From positions 154,524 through 179,276 of the forward strand of contig BFEA01000087.1 of the NCBI GenBank assembly GCA_003427395.1: DNA of 24,753 nt, given 5' to 3'. The DNA comes from Chara braunii. Lineage: Eukaryota; Streptophyta; Charophyceae; Charales; Characeae. Under the pieces are notes generated by a model that was not told the origin of the DNA, did not search any database, and saw only the letters and a program-made list of their open reading frames with translations. A program made the translations under genes and the position numbers. Below, piece after piece: positions 1 to 8,309 of the stretch; the stretch's first letter is position 1; the number at the start of each line of letters is the position of its first letter.

Positions 1-54
<54 letters not shown>

Positions 55-73
55 GCACACACACACACACACA
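1..73. repeat. (TC)n followed by (CA)n microsatellite
   Basis: An uninterrupted TC run of about 52 bases begins at the window edge and passes into a short CA run. It is truncated by the window boundary. No coding content is seen; the overlapping Ser/Leu-rich frames are products of the repeat. Confidence 0.95.
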
Positions 74-282
74 CCTCTTCTCGTTTTTTACAGTTTGTTT
101 TTTTTTCTTTTCTTTCTTTTTCAATGTTCTCGTATTTTCTGCCCAGTCGTTGCTTCTTGGTCGGTGCCCGCCAACTACGGGATGTCACCTACGAATTGTA
201 ATAAAAAGAAAAAGAAAAAACTAAGAAGAAAAACGAAAACAAAGAAGAGAACAGGTGTCATAGGCGTGCCGTAGGGGGGGAG

Positions 283-284
<2 letters not shown>

Positions 285-328
<44 letters not shown>
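285..328. repeat. (GA)n microsatellite
   Basis: This is a pure GA run immediately left of foldback repeat R1. GA/TC runs also occur inside R1, so they may be part of the element or preferred slippage sites. Confidence 0.95.
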
Positions 329-356
329 CATCAACGAGTTGACTACTCTCGACATG

Positions 357-640
357 CACAAAAGACAATAATCATGGCGGTATACCTTTCCATGTTCTAG
401 TGGAAGATTCACTCTCGTTTTGCACATTTCGAGAGTAGTGGAGCGGCTCGACTCTCTCTCTCTCTCTCTCTCTCTCTTGCACGCGCGCGCGTGCGCGTGC
501 GCGCGCGCGCCCACACACGCCATGAGAGAGAGAGAGAGAGAGCCGCGCCGCTCCACTACTCTAGAAATGTGCAAAACGAGAGTGAATCTTCCGCTAGAAC
601 ATGGAAAGATACATCGCCATGATTTTTCGCTACTGTGCAC
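357..640. mobile_element. Foldback repeat R1, long inverted repeat
   Basis: Two arms of about 100 bp lie head to head. The left arm (about 357-460) contains TTCTAGTGGAAGATTCACTC, CGTTTTGCACATTTCGAGAG and GTAGTGGAGCGGC. The right arm (about 538-640) carries the same string as its reverse complement with few changes. The space between is CT, CG/CA and GA microsatellite. Further copies lie at 727-800, 15488-15545, 17181-17290 and 21150-21215. No transposase is encoded, so this looks like a MITE or foldback element. The open frames across it are shadows. Confidence 0.8.
450..542. repeat. Compound (TC)n-(CG/CA)n-(GA)n microsatellite
   Basis: A TC run (about 450-477), an alternating CG/CA tract (about 482-521, potentially Z-DNA forming) and a GA run (about 524-542) form the loop between the arms of R1. 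The TC and GA runs are reverse complements and extend the inverted repeat inward. Confidence 0.9.
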
Positions 641-726
641 ACGTCGACACAGAGAGAGAGAGTCGCCAGGCTGTGTGGGGTGTTCCAAGCAGCCCGCCGG
701 CTGTCGTGCCACAGATTTCGTGAAAA

Positions 727-800
727 TAAAAACCATGGCGGTGTATCTTTCCATGTTCTAGCGGAAGATTCATTCTCGTTTTGCACATTTCGAGAGTGCC
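727..800 (+). repeat. R1 repeat, solo arm
   Basis: This is a direct repeat of the left arm of R1. It contains CCATGTTCTAGCGGAAGATT and TTTTGCACATTTCGAGAG in the same order and spacing. It ends at the T-rich stretch beginning near 810. No inverted partner follows it. Confidence 0.75.
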
Positions 801-843
801 AAAGGGACCGTTTTTTTTTGTTTTTTTTTTTGCCTAAAACAAA

Positions 844-1099
844 GTATCCCGTATTTCTCTTGTTGCGTTTTTGATAGCTGGGCCAAGTACTGGTGGTTTA
901 ACAACAACAACCAAAAAAAAAAATCGTAATAGCAACGCCTTTATCACAGTGCTATGTATTGGCTACCTGTCATGCAAAAAACAGAGAGGCATCCAAACTA
1001 CTATGTACTGGCCACTTATCATGTAAAAAACAGTCTCTCCTGTATACAAAGGTAGGTAAGCGATTTAAAAAAAATAAAAAATTATGGGGCAGTCAAGGT
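844..1099. other. AT-rich intergenic stretch
   Basis: No gene is seen. A short direct repeat is present: a sequence like GCTATGTATTGGCTACCTGTCATG at about 951 recurs at about 1001 with changes, each copy followed by AAAAAACAG. Nothing else is supportable. Confidence 0.5.
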
Positions 1100-1184
1100 T
1101 ATAGTTTGTAAATGCATCGCAAATTGCGTTCTAGCAGTTTAGTAAGGCCCCAAGTTTCAAATGCAGTTGAAACTCGGGCTGGTC
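1100..1184 (+). repeat. Left half of a repeat split by the PLE insertion
   Basis: This segment (ATAGTTTGTAAATGCA through GAAACTCGGGCTGG) matches the reverse complement of 7700-7790. It includes an imperfect stem (CCCAAGTTTCAA / TTGAAACTCGGG) that is perfect in the other copy. Its continuation, TTCAGTCAG, lies beyond the retroelement at about 7130. The copy at 7674-7790 therefore acts as an empty-site reference. Confidence 0.7.
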
Positions 1185-1195
1185 TTTTCTAGCAG
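1185..1195 (+). repeat. Candidate target-site duplication, left
   Basis: TTTTCTAGCAG occurs here directly before the left pseudo-LTR and again at 7119-7129 directly after the right one. The last six bases, TAGCAG, also begin the right pseudo-LTR at 6257, so the exact boundary is ambiguous by a few bases. Confidence 0.6.
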
Positions 1196-1767
1196 GGGAA
1201 CCTGGACCCATTTTTAGGGTTTGTAAGGATATTAGAAGTTGTAGGTCAACTTTGTCTTTTGTGAAAGTTGGTTGAGGGTCTCGAGTCATGGATAGGGCAC
1301 TGTTGTTTTTCTCTTTCCTTTCTTTTTTAGGGTGTTTCTTTTCAGATTGAAAGAATTTGGTCCTCATGATAGTTACTCGACTACGTTTATTAGTATGAAG
1401 TGGCGGTAGTGGTCTGCAATATTTTTTACACATTTGAAGGCTGCCACGGGTCTCGAACCATAAACATGTTTTAGGGTCAATGACGTAGCTAGTTGGAGTC
1501 GGCTAATTCCATTTACGTGACAAGCTGGTTGAGGGTCTTGAACCGTGGATCGGTCATTGCTGAATTTTCTTTGAGAAATTATGATATTTCTTTTTGGAAT
1601 AAATGGATTTGGTTCCGATGGTAGTTACTGTGCTTTAGTTTCCTAGAATGAAGTGGTGGCAGTGATTTACAACATTTTCTACACGTCTGAAGGTTCTTAC
1701 CGGTCAAGGCCAAAGAGACGGCGTACTTGATAAAAAGGTTTGCGGTGTTATTCCTGCACCGACAACC

Positions 1768-1815
1768 GATATTCCTGAAGAGGTTGGGTGGCGCCAGCCG
1801 AAACCGGTTGGATCA
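1768..1815 (+). ncRNA. Hammerhead ribozyme (left pseudo-LTR, degraded stem I)
   Basis: The core CTGAAGA (1775-1781) matches CUGANGA. Stem II is GGTTGG/CCAGCC with one G-T wobble and loop GTGGCG. GAAA follows at 1800-1803, then CCGGTT, which places cleavage after T1809. Stem III is reduced to a palindrome-like ACCGGT, as in the minimal type I hammerheads known from Penelope-like elements, which act as dimers. Stem I is damaged: only about four pairs form between the bases before the core and GGATCA. It is probably weak or inactive compared with the right copy. Confidence 0.7.
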
Positions 1816-1952
1816 GGCCACGGTTACGGACTTTGGGGCTCGACATTTTCAATGAGATTTATCGTGAGCCGGTCGCGTTCGGGATTACACTTTCTTGTTT
1901 GATCGCCCCTGTTTGTCTTTCTCCTTCTCTCGTTCCTTCTTTTCTCTCTTTT

Positions 1953-1957
<5 letters not shown>

Positions 1958-2009
<52 letters not shown>
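1958..2009. repeat. (CT)n microsatellite inside left pseudo-LTR
   Basis: This CT run has no counterpart in the right pseudo-LTR, where a T-rich stretch (about 7013-7040) occupies the position. It therefore expanded after the two copies separated. Confidence 0.9.
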
Positions 2010-2011
<2 letters not shown>

Positions 2012-2179
2012 ATCTATCTTCATTCTCAGTCAAACTGTGTCGTCATTGGAAGTCATGCAATAAGACTTTGTTGTCCCTGACAACTACTTGCATATGCAGA
2101 GTAACCGGTGTAGAGATTGTACTACGGTTGAGTGGCTTCGTTTTCCTGAGTCCGACAAACTTTTTGTTGACGTCGCATT

Positions 2180-3477
2180 ATGACTTCTAATCAACCTATC
2201 TCCTCTCGAATCGTGCGTACCTGTTATAATTGCGGTCAGCCGAGGCACGTTGCCCGTTTCTGTCCCCATCCTCCCAGAAACTTTATTCCTTCCCATCCCA
2301 GTACAGCTTTAGTCCCCTTTCAGGCTCCTTTACTTAATCCCCCCGTTTCTAACTCATTGCCAACATCCAACTATAATAGTAATTATATAGTAATTATAAT
2401 AATAATAATAATAATAATAACTATAATAATAACTACAACGGTGGTGGAGGGTGGAACAACACCAATCGAAGGTTGGCAACGTTGGAGGATCAAGTTTCCA
2501 GAATGAAGACAAGGCACGATATTGAAGAAGCCAAGGAACGAGAGAATAAGGAAGCAGAAGAAAAAACAGTCAAAATCAAGGAGTAAGAAGATCGGAGACT
2601 GAAGGAAAATAAGGAGAGAGAGGAGTTGCAAAAAGAGTTTGCGGCAACGACAAGAAGCTAAAGGCAAAGATCGACAGCCTGGAGCGGCTACAATTCAACG
2701 CTGGTACTTCGGGTGTTGGATTTGCCACTTCGCCCAGCAGGAGCGTGAGGCGGATTTGTGATCTTGAAACTGCCAATCGTCGTGCTCAAGAAGGGACAAA
2801 GGGAGACTTGCGAGAATGGAAAAGGAGATGCGGTGGTTGAAAAGAGAAAGAGATGAGGCAATGGTTAATGTCGAGAATTGGCATAATGAAGCCCTGTGGT
2901 CAGGTCATAAGAGGGGATCACTTGTGATTGGCCCTACACCTAGTACGTAGGCAAGAGGACGACCACGACACACGGCTGTGAGAACTCCGACTACCAATTG
3001 TACGGTGGAGATGACGGTTTGTCACGCAACAGAAGTCGCTACCCTGAAGGAGCTTCACACGCAAGATTTGAACGGCCGAAGGGAAGCGGAGCAGGAGGTG
3101 GAGAGATTGAAGGCGGAGATGGCGCGGTTAGAAATGGAGTGCCATAAGGTGCGGGAGAAGATGGAGGAAGCAGCCAAGGATTCGGGCTGCTATAACGGCA
3201 AGGGTAAACAACCAATGGAGGATCCGATGACAAAGAGAGATGTGTTTATTGCCGAACAAAGACGATGTCTGCAGAAGAAGAACAAATAGGAGGACAATCT
3301 GTGAGAAAAAAAGGAGTGGTTTATACTACGTTGGACAGGATAAAAGAGGACATAGTGAGCAAACGAGTGGCTCTGCTGTTTGATAAACCACCCGCCGATG
3401 CGGGAGTTCATGAACTATCTGATGATGTCGGAAATGTTGATGTTGCATATGCCAATGGACATGAACTCTCCTCTTAG
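2180..3477 (+). pseudogene. Gag-like CCHC zinc-knuckle and coiled-coil protein remnant of the PLE
   Basis: The first frame (from 2180) has CYNCGQPRHVARFC, a C-x2-C-x4-H-x4-C zinc knuckle, followed by a Pro-rich stretch. An Asn/Tyr-rich tract follows; its frame is shifted near 2388 by what looks like a one-base loss, after which the product continues as Asn/Tyr repeats, GGGGWNN and a Lys/Glu-rich segment likely to form a coiled coil. A stop occurs at about 2584, and the frame is disturbed again up to 2978. The next segment (2978-3289) is clearly coiled-coil, rich in E, K, R and L (for example EVERLKAEMARLEMECHK). The frame then shifts to 3265-3477. It may be an RNA-binding ORF1 product. It is not a functional gene in this copy. 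Confidence 0.65.
2394..2431. repeat. (AAT)n tract within the gag-like frame
   Basis: AAT/ATA repeats encode the poly-Asn tract in the presumed original frame and poly-Ile in the shifted one. Slippage here is a plausible cause of the frameshift. Confidence 0.8.
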
Positions 3478-3509
3478 GTTTTGTCCCGGACGCGGCTCGT
3501 TTAAGGTGC

Positions 3510-4034
3510 ATGGCTAATTGGTGTGTAAACTTAAGATTATCCTCCTCCCAACTACTTCAATGTAGATCGTTGAATATATTTTTCTGTTTGGTGGTGAATC
3601 TGGTGATTTGTCTTATTCTTTCTCAGCAAATTTCATGGGGTGGTAAGATATTTGACTTCATTACTAGACTGTCTGAATCTCGTTTTGACTTCGACAGTTG
3701 TAAGGGTCCGCTGGTGTATGTCCTTATTTCACCATGGTGTCGTCATATGTATGTTGGATGTACTACTCGTGATATTTGATGTCGCTGGAATGAGGATCTT
3801 TATAAGGCAAGCAGCTTGGCCCTTGTAGAAGGAGGATGTCGCAATGAAAGACTCTATCGATGGTTGAGGAGGAGCGGTGTTCGTCACTATGTTGCTATTT
3901 CAATCTGTGTTAATGCAGTTGAAGAATTAGGTCTATGTGAAAAGTTTTTCATCCGGCATCTTTCTCCGTCTTTGAATGTAAGAGATAAGCCAGAAAGTCC
4001 AGAAGACAGAGGAGGAGTCTTCGTGAGAGATTGA
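3510..4034 (+). pseudogene. GIY-YIG endonuclease domain remnant of the PLE
   Basis: One frame runs from 3510 to 4034 with an internal TGA at 3777-3779. The domain spans about 3690-3995. VYVLISP followed by MYVGCTTRDI matches the paired GIY/YIG strands (x-Y-V...Y-V-G). Next come the helix Arg in RWNEDLYKA, a His/Tyr-containing strand (RHYVAISI), the Glu in EELGLCEKFF, and the terminal FIRHLSPSLN, which matches the usual 'L.P.LN' end. In PLEs this nuclease nicks target DNA to prime reverse transcription. Its place before the RT is the notable feature. The in-frame TGA marks inactivation of this copy. The upstream 60 residues are hydrophobic and unrecognised. Confidence 0.72.
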
Positions 4035-4528
4035 GGAAAAAGAAACGTAAATCTCAAGATTGTAAGACTGTGGTATGGAGCGATAAGTCTTTGTTTGTTT
4101 TTCACTCAAGTTCGGGTGTAGTTTCATTTAGTCTAAGTAAGATCTTGGAATCTTGTCTCAATGATGGAAAACTTAACTATGTAGTTGTTTGTCATGGAGG
4201 CGATACTTTGATTGACTAATGGAAAAGTGGTGAAGAGACATTTCGGTGCTTCTACTGAATTCGCTATTCACGCGGTTGGTTGAAAGGTGGAACAGTTCTC
4301 ACTTGTCATACTATTAATGAGTTTATGAGTAGGTCGTTGCTGCCAAAAGACCCCGTATCGAAACTTCTCAGTCAACCACATCTTCAGCGTGACTTATATG
4401 CATGGGAGTTTGATCAGCTGATCTACGCATACTCAGCTATTCGTTCTTTTTCTGAAATACGTACTAAAACAAGATTAAGGTATATTTTATCACGGGTAGC
4501 TAACACTAGATTTAATGTGCATCTTTGA
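4031..4528 (+). pseudogene. PLE linker region between GIY-YIG and RT
   Basis: The Lys/Arg-rich stretch (KKKRKSQ) starting at 4034 is in another frame. It continues as two broken reading segments (4031-4219 and 4280-4528) with stops near 4219 and 4258. No recognisable domain is seen. The basic stretch could aid nucleic-acid binding or nuclear entry; that is inference. Position and strand make it part of the same polyprotein. Confidence 0.5.
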
Positions 4529-4547
4529 GAGAGATTGGTAGTGCGGA

Positions 4548-6272
4548 TTGTTTAACGACTCATTGTCTAAGGTAGTGGTTAGGAAGTTTTACTCAGTGGT
4601 TGTCCATAGCCTGAATATTTCACCTTCATGGAAGGATCTGCGGATCAGACGGATGCGTGTAGTGTGGTGTAAAAACAGAACTGTGGGTGATGTTATCGAC
4701 AACTTTCGTCGTTATGTCAGGGAGTCTTCGATCGAATGTTGTCCTCAATCGGTGGAATCCTCTTTTCCTCATCGAGATGGGCATGTTGGTTTCCTATTTA
4801 GCAATACTAATTTTTTCCCTGAAGTAAGGTCCAATTCTAAGAATGTCCTTCATCCACATCGTTTTTCCATCTCTAATCTTCGAGGGCAGCTTCTTGATTC
4901 TTTTGGAAAATTATCTTATTCCTCCTCTGCGCCTACACCGTGTGTCGATATTTTTTCTAAATCTAATCTATTTGCATGCTACAACTATGTTTCTGAGGGT
5001 TATCGTGCTGAGCAATCTTTGGAGATGTCTACATTCTTTAAAGAACAATCCAGGTTACAGGGGCTGACTTGTGTTCCTCTTGACCACAACATGGGTGGCA
5101 CATTCGTTTGTTGTCCGATCGTCTATCGGCATGGTATGAACAAGTTGTTCCTAGATAATGATTCGTTTATTAGATGCCAGAACGTATCCTATATGTCATT
5201 CCCATTAAGAGTGTTCTTCAACTGGGGGACGAATTGTTTTCCGAGTTGTTAATTGTCTTTTGTGGAAGATTAAAAGCGCGACCAATTTCAATCTTCGTTC
5301 AACACAGGATGTAATCCATGGTATCTACAAGTTAAACAAAGACACAAAGAGGAATCGGTCGGTGGTGGGCGCATCTTTTTATGTTAAAGAGATGTTATGA
5401 AACTTGCCCCACCAGCCTATCATGCGAGCACTAGTCTGGATCACTGATTATTGGATGTGTGGAGGTTATTGGGTGGTGGCAATGAAGACAAGAGGTAGAG
5501 AAGTGAGGTTGGTAAAAGGAAAATGAGAAGAAGGCTGGTTCCGCATGTCCTTCTAACACATTATAAGTTTCGTTAAGTTTGAATTGGAGAACAACTTTGT
5601 GGTTCCTAGCGGGATTCTTCTTCAACAACGGGTTGGAATCCCTATGGGTAAATCTTCCAGCCCGACTTTGGCTTGTCTTCTATGTGCCTAGTACAAATTT
5701 CATTTCTTGTCGACCCTCCCTGTTTCTTCTCGTTCTTCCTTACACTGCTTTCGTCTCATGGTTGATGTCTTCATCTTCGTATCTACGATAAGTATCAGCG
5801 TGGTTCGTACACAAGGGCTCTGAAGACCATTGAGGCCTATGATGATAAAATATCACTCGAGCAAACAAACGATGGACAAATATGGGATTTTCTGGGGCGT
5901 GCGGTGAAGGTATCTGATAGACCAAACGGGGTGGTGTGCATGCCTTTACACAAGAATCAAAGGTTTTGGGCCAATGATAAACCGACCTTTCGGAGTATTC
6001 AAGACTACAGATCCTTCTCCAGCAAGCGAACAAAGACGGCGGTTATCGCTTTTTTTTTTTATCTTCCGAAAGTCTTTACTTCTCTTTTTGGCTTGGAACG
6101 TCCGTTTCTATTCACTCTTAAGGTGGAACTCTGGCGACGTGGTTATCCCGATTGGTTTTACGATTATGCGTTGATTAATTTCTCGAGAAAATTTGCAGGA
6201 ATTTGGGATCATTGGGTGCCTTTTCTGACAGGTTGGGAAAGGTTGTCGATTGGATGTAGCAGGGGAACCTAG
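4548..6272 (+). pseudogene. Penelope-type reverse transcriptase remnant
   Basis: The 234-residue frame at 4548-5252 ends with VPLDHNMGGTFVCCPIVY, which fits the first RT block of PLEs (DKN-like motif followed by CP..Y). After a frameshift, block A reads ASFYVKEML-stop-NLPHQ at 5371-5415, where PLEs have F-D-V-K-x-M-[FY]-T-x-L-P-H. The catalytic Asp is Tyr (5380-5382) and a TGA lies at 5398. GIPMGKSSSPTLACLL (5635-5682) is the next RT block, then a TAG. The usual Y-x-D-D is RLMVDVFIF at 5752-5778, with one Asp changed. The region from 5783 to about 6050 reads as ISLEQTNDGQIWDFLG, PLHKNQRFW and SFSSKRTK, matching the PLE thumb. At least three frame changes and two stops make it non-functional. 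Confidence 0.78.
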
Positions 6273-7118
6273 ACGAACATGGACCCGTTTCTAGGGCCAG
6301 TAAGGCGATTAGAAGTTATCGGTCAATTTGGTCTTTTGTGAAAGTTGGTTGAGGGTCTCGAACCGTGGATCGGTTACTGTTGTTTTTCTCTTTCCTTTCC
6401 TTTTTAGGGTGTTTTTTTGGGATTGAAAGAATTTGGTCCTCATGATAGATACTCTACTACGTTTACTAGTATGAAGTGGCGGTAGTGATCTGCAGTATTT
6501 TTTACACGTTTGAAGGCTGCTACTGGTCTCGAACCATAAACCTGTTTAAGGATCAGTGATGTAGCTAGTTGGAGTCTGGTAATTCGATTTCCGTGATAAG
6601 TTGGTCGAGGGTCTTGAACCGTGGATTGGTCATTGCTGAATTGTTTTAAAAAAATTAAGATATTTCTTTTTGGAATAAATAGATTTGATCCCGATGGTAG
6701 TTACTGTGCTTTAGTTTCTTAGTATGAAGTGGCGGCAGTGGTTTACAACATTTTCTATACGTCAGAAGGTTCTTACCGGTCAACGCCAAAGGGACGGCGT
6801 ACTTGATAAAAAGGTTTGCGGTGTCATTCCTGCACCGACAACTGATGATCCCTGAAGAGGTTTGGTGGCGCCAACCGAAACCGGTCGGATCACGCCAGGG
6901 TTACTGACTTCGACTCGACATTTTCAATGAGATTTATCGTGAGCCAGTCACGTTCGGGATTACACCTTCTTCTTGGATCGTCCATGTTGTCTTTCTTTTT
7001 CTCTCGCTCCTTCTTTTTTTTTTTCTTTTTTTTTTTCCTCTCTTGATCTATCTTCATTCTCGATCAAACTGTATCATTGGAAGTCATGCTATAAGACTTT
7101 GTTGTCCCCGACAACTAC
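6257..7118 (+). repeat. Right pseudo-LTR of the PLE
   Basis: This is the direct repeat of 1190-2088. It holds the better preserved hammerhead ribozyme at 6846-6892. The coding remnant ends immediately before it (6272 overlaps by a few codons). Divergence from the left copy is substantial, so the insertion is old or the copies were already different at insertion, which is common for PLE pseudo-LTRs. Confidence 0.85.
6846..6892 (+). ncRNA. Hammerhead ribozyme, minimal type I (right pseudo-LTR)
   Basis: Stem I is TGATCC (6846-6851) with GGATCA (6887-6892), six perfect pairs. The core CTGAAGA is at 6852-6858. Stem II is GGTT(T)GG with CCAACC, with one bulged T and loop TGGCG. GAAA is at 6877-6880. 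Stem III is only the palindrome ACCGGT, followed by C6886; cleavage is expected after GGTC. Every conserved position of the hammerhead core is present. The self-complementary stem III is the known signature of PLE hammerheads that work as dimers. The role would be processing of the tandem retroelement RNA. The motif can be read directly; activity is untested. Confidence 0.85.
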
Positions 7119-7129
7119 TTTTCTAGCAG
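7119..7129 (+). repeat. Candidate target-site duplication, right
   Basis: TTTTCTAGCAG matches 1185-1195. It is followed by TTCAGTCAG, which resumes the repeat interrupted at the left junction. Confidence 0.6.
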
Positions 7130-7165
7130 TTCAGTCAGCACATGGCTGATTTTTCTTTTTTTCGG

Positions 7166-7275
7166 TCGCGGCCGAGGTGGTTGGGCCACAACCGAGATGT
7201 CTCGGCCAGACTGGCCACGACCGAGATGTCTCGGCCACACCCCAAATTGGCCACGGCCTAGATGTCGTGTGGCGG
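7166..7275. repeat. GC-rich minisatellite, three imperfect units
   Basis: Units start with GGCCACaACCGAGATGTCTC-like sequence near 7180, 7211 and 7249, and each is followed by CGGCCA or a variant. Unit length is about 30-38 bp. The minus-strand frame across it (7115-7627) gives Arg/Pro-rich tandem peptide and is not judged a gene. Confidence 0.7.
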
Positions 7276-7673
7276 GGCATGGCAGGGCTGCCCTACACAA
7301 TTCAGAATTAAGCCATTCGAACCTGGGTCTGTATTTCAACAGTGCAGGGATGGAGGCCAAAGAAGAAAAAGGGAAAAAAAAAAAAGAAAAAAAAAAAGAG
7401 GAACCATGAATCCATCGACGTTGGGGAAGACCCTCACATACGTGGAAGTAACACCAGTGCTTTAAAGAATGTATCTGGCCAGTATGTAAGGACAGAGAGA
7501 CATGTCGTTTTCTTTGTTTGCTTTTTGTTGTGAGGTCCTTGTAGCGCTCTGCCAGCCAGACACGGAACTGCCTCGCTTCATTCATTCCAGACAAGTATTG
7601 TATCATCCTGCATCGGACCGCAATCACAGCATAAGGGATGTTTTTTTTTTATCTGTTGTTCGTGGATAGACGA
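7276..7673. other. Intergenic stretch with A-rich tract
   Basis: A Lys-coding A-rich tract lies at about 7365-7400. The overlapping frames on both strands are low complexity. No gene, RNA or repeat family was recognised. Confidence 0.4.
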
Positions 7674-7790
7674 GGGCCCTGACTGAACTGCTATGGAACG
7701 GCAGCCCGAGTTTGAACTGCGTTTCAAACTCGGGCCCTGACTGAACTGTTAAAACACAGTTTCAAGTGCATTTACAAACTATTTTCGTGA
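7674..7790 (-). mobile_element. Second, inverted copy of the repeat that hosts the PLE
   Basis: The reverse complement aligns with 1100-1195 plus 7130-7138, so it shows the sequence without the PLE. It contains GGGCCCTGACTGAACTG twice (7674 and 7732) and a perfect 12-bp stem, CCCGAGTTTGAA at 7705-7716 with TTCAAACTCGGG at 7723-7734, with a six-base loop. It is a short non-coding element. Confidence 0.65.
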
Positions 7791-7886
7791 CTGCGTCGTA
7801 GTTACCCCTAAAAACAAAAAAACACAAAGGAAACACAAAGGAAAACTATAATTGTTCAATGTACCGCAGAGATATGTCATAGGGCC

Positions 7887-8253
7887 AGATCCCACTTCTT
7901 TCCGTTTTTGTAAGAACGTAAAAGTATCGCTAAAGGTGGGGGCGCAACGCACGGAACGAGAAAGAAAAATGCAATCCCACATGCCCCACTTCCGCGGGAC
8001 TTTTCCTAATGGAGCGACGCTATCTTGTGGCGCCTCGAGGATCCAACGACCTGCAAATCAGGTTGAAATACAAACAATTGAAGAAAAAAACAAGGGCTCC
8101 TTCTTTCATGGTGCAAGGTACGGAGCGGCCTCTTCCAAAAATGGGAAGAACTACCGCCCCTGCAATCATGTGCGCGCCTCCACGTACACGAACGTTTCCA
8201 CTTCCTCGACGTTCCGGGACAGAATCCGAGTTTCGTGGAAAGAAGTGGGATCT
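7887..8253. mobile_element. Putative non-autonomous element with 15-bp terminal inverted repeats
   Basis: AGATCCCACTTCTTT at 7887-7901 is exactly inverted at 8239-8253. The enclosed 367 bp carries overlapping open frames on both strands (7852-8385 plus, 8020-8343 minus) without a recognisable domain. A further AGAAGTGGGATC at 8284-8295 just outside suggests neighbouring or nested copies. No obvious target duplication is seen. Confidence 0.5.
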
Positions 8254-8309
8254 CAAATTTTGCCTAAAAGTGTCCTGCTTATAAGAAGTGGGATCCGCCC
8301 CATATTCAA

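Larger units (their letters stand above)
1190..2088 (+). repeat. Left pseudo-LTR of the PLE
   Basis: The segment is collinear and similar over its length with 6257-7118, from AGCAGGGGAACCT to GTTGTCCCTGACAACTACTT. The main difference is a CT expansion at about 1958-2009 in this copy. It contains a hammerhead ribozyme motif at 1768-1815. It lacks the TG...CA ends expected of a true LTR. Confidence 0.85.
1190..7118 (+). mobile_element. Penelope-like retroelement (permuted, N-terminal GIY-YIG), decayed
   Basis: The unit of about 5.9 kb has two directly repeated ends of 0.86-0.9 kb. Between them lie a CCHC/coiled-coil protein remnant, a GIY-YIG endonuclease remnant and an RT remnant, all on the plus strand. 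Hammerhead ribozymes in both ends, variable-length flanking duplication and an RT with Penelope-type blocks separate it from LTR retrotransposons. There is no protease, integrase or primer-binding site. In canonical Penelope the GIY-YIG domain follows the RT. Here it precedes it, as known for the Chlamys/Naiad group. Several stops and frameshifts show the copy is dead. The CCHC knuckle upstream resembles a gag-like ORF1; whether it belongs to the family is inferred from its position between the repeats. Confidence 0.82.

Noticed and set aside
2180-2506. Possible LTR retrotransposon (gag zinc knuckle between long direct repeats)
   Set aside because: No protease, RNase H, integrase, primer-binding site or TG/CA ends. 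The RT blocks and GIY-YIG domain are PLE-type and the repeats carry hammerheads, so a pseudo-LTR PLE explains all parts.
3411-3436. CTGATGA followed by GAAA as a hammerhead in the gag-like remnant
   Set aside because: Only five bases separate the two motifs, so no stem II can form.
5398-5400. In-frame TGA in the RT as a selenocysteine codon (selenoproteins occur in Naiad PLEs)
   Set aside because: The TGA replaces a Thr-like position in the LPH block rather than a Cys, there are frameshifts and a TAG nearby, and the catalytic Asp is lost. Simple decay is enough.
7115-7627. 170-codon minus-strand frame
   Set aside because: It spans a GC-rich minisatellite and an A-rich tract, and its composition changes abruptly with them.
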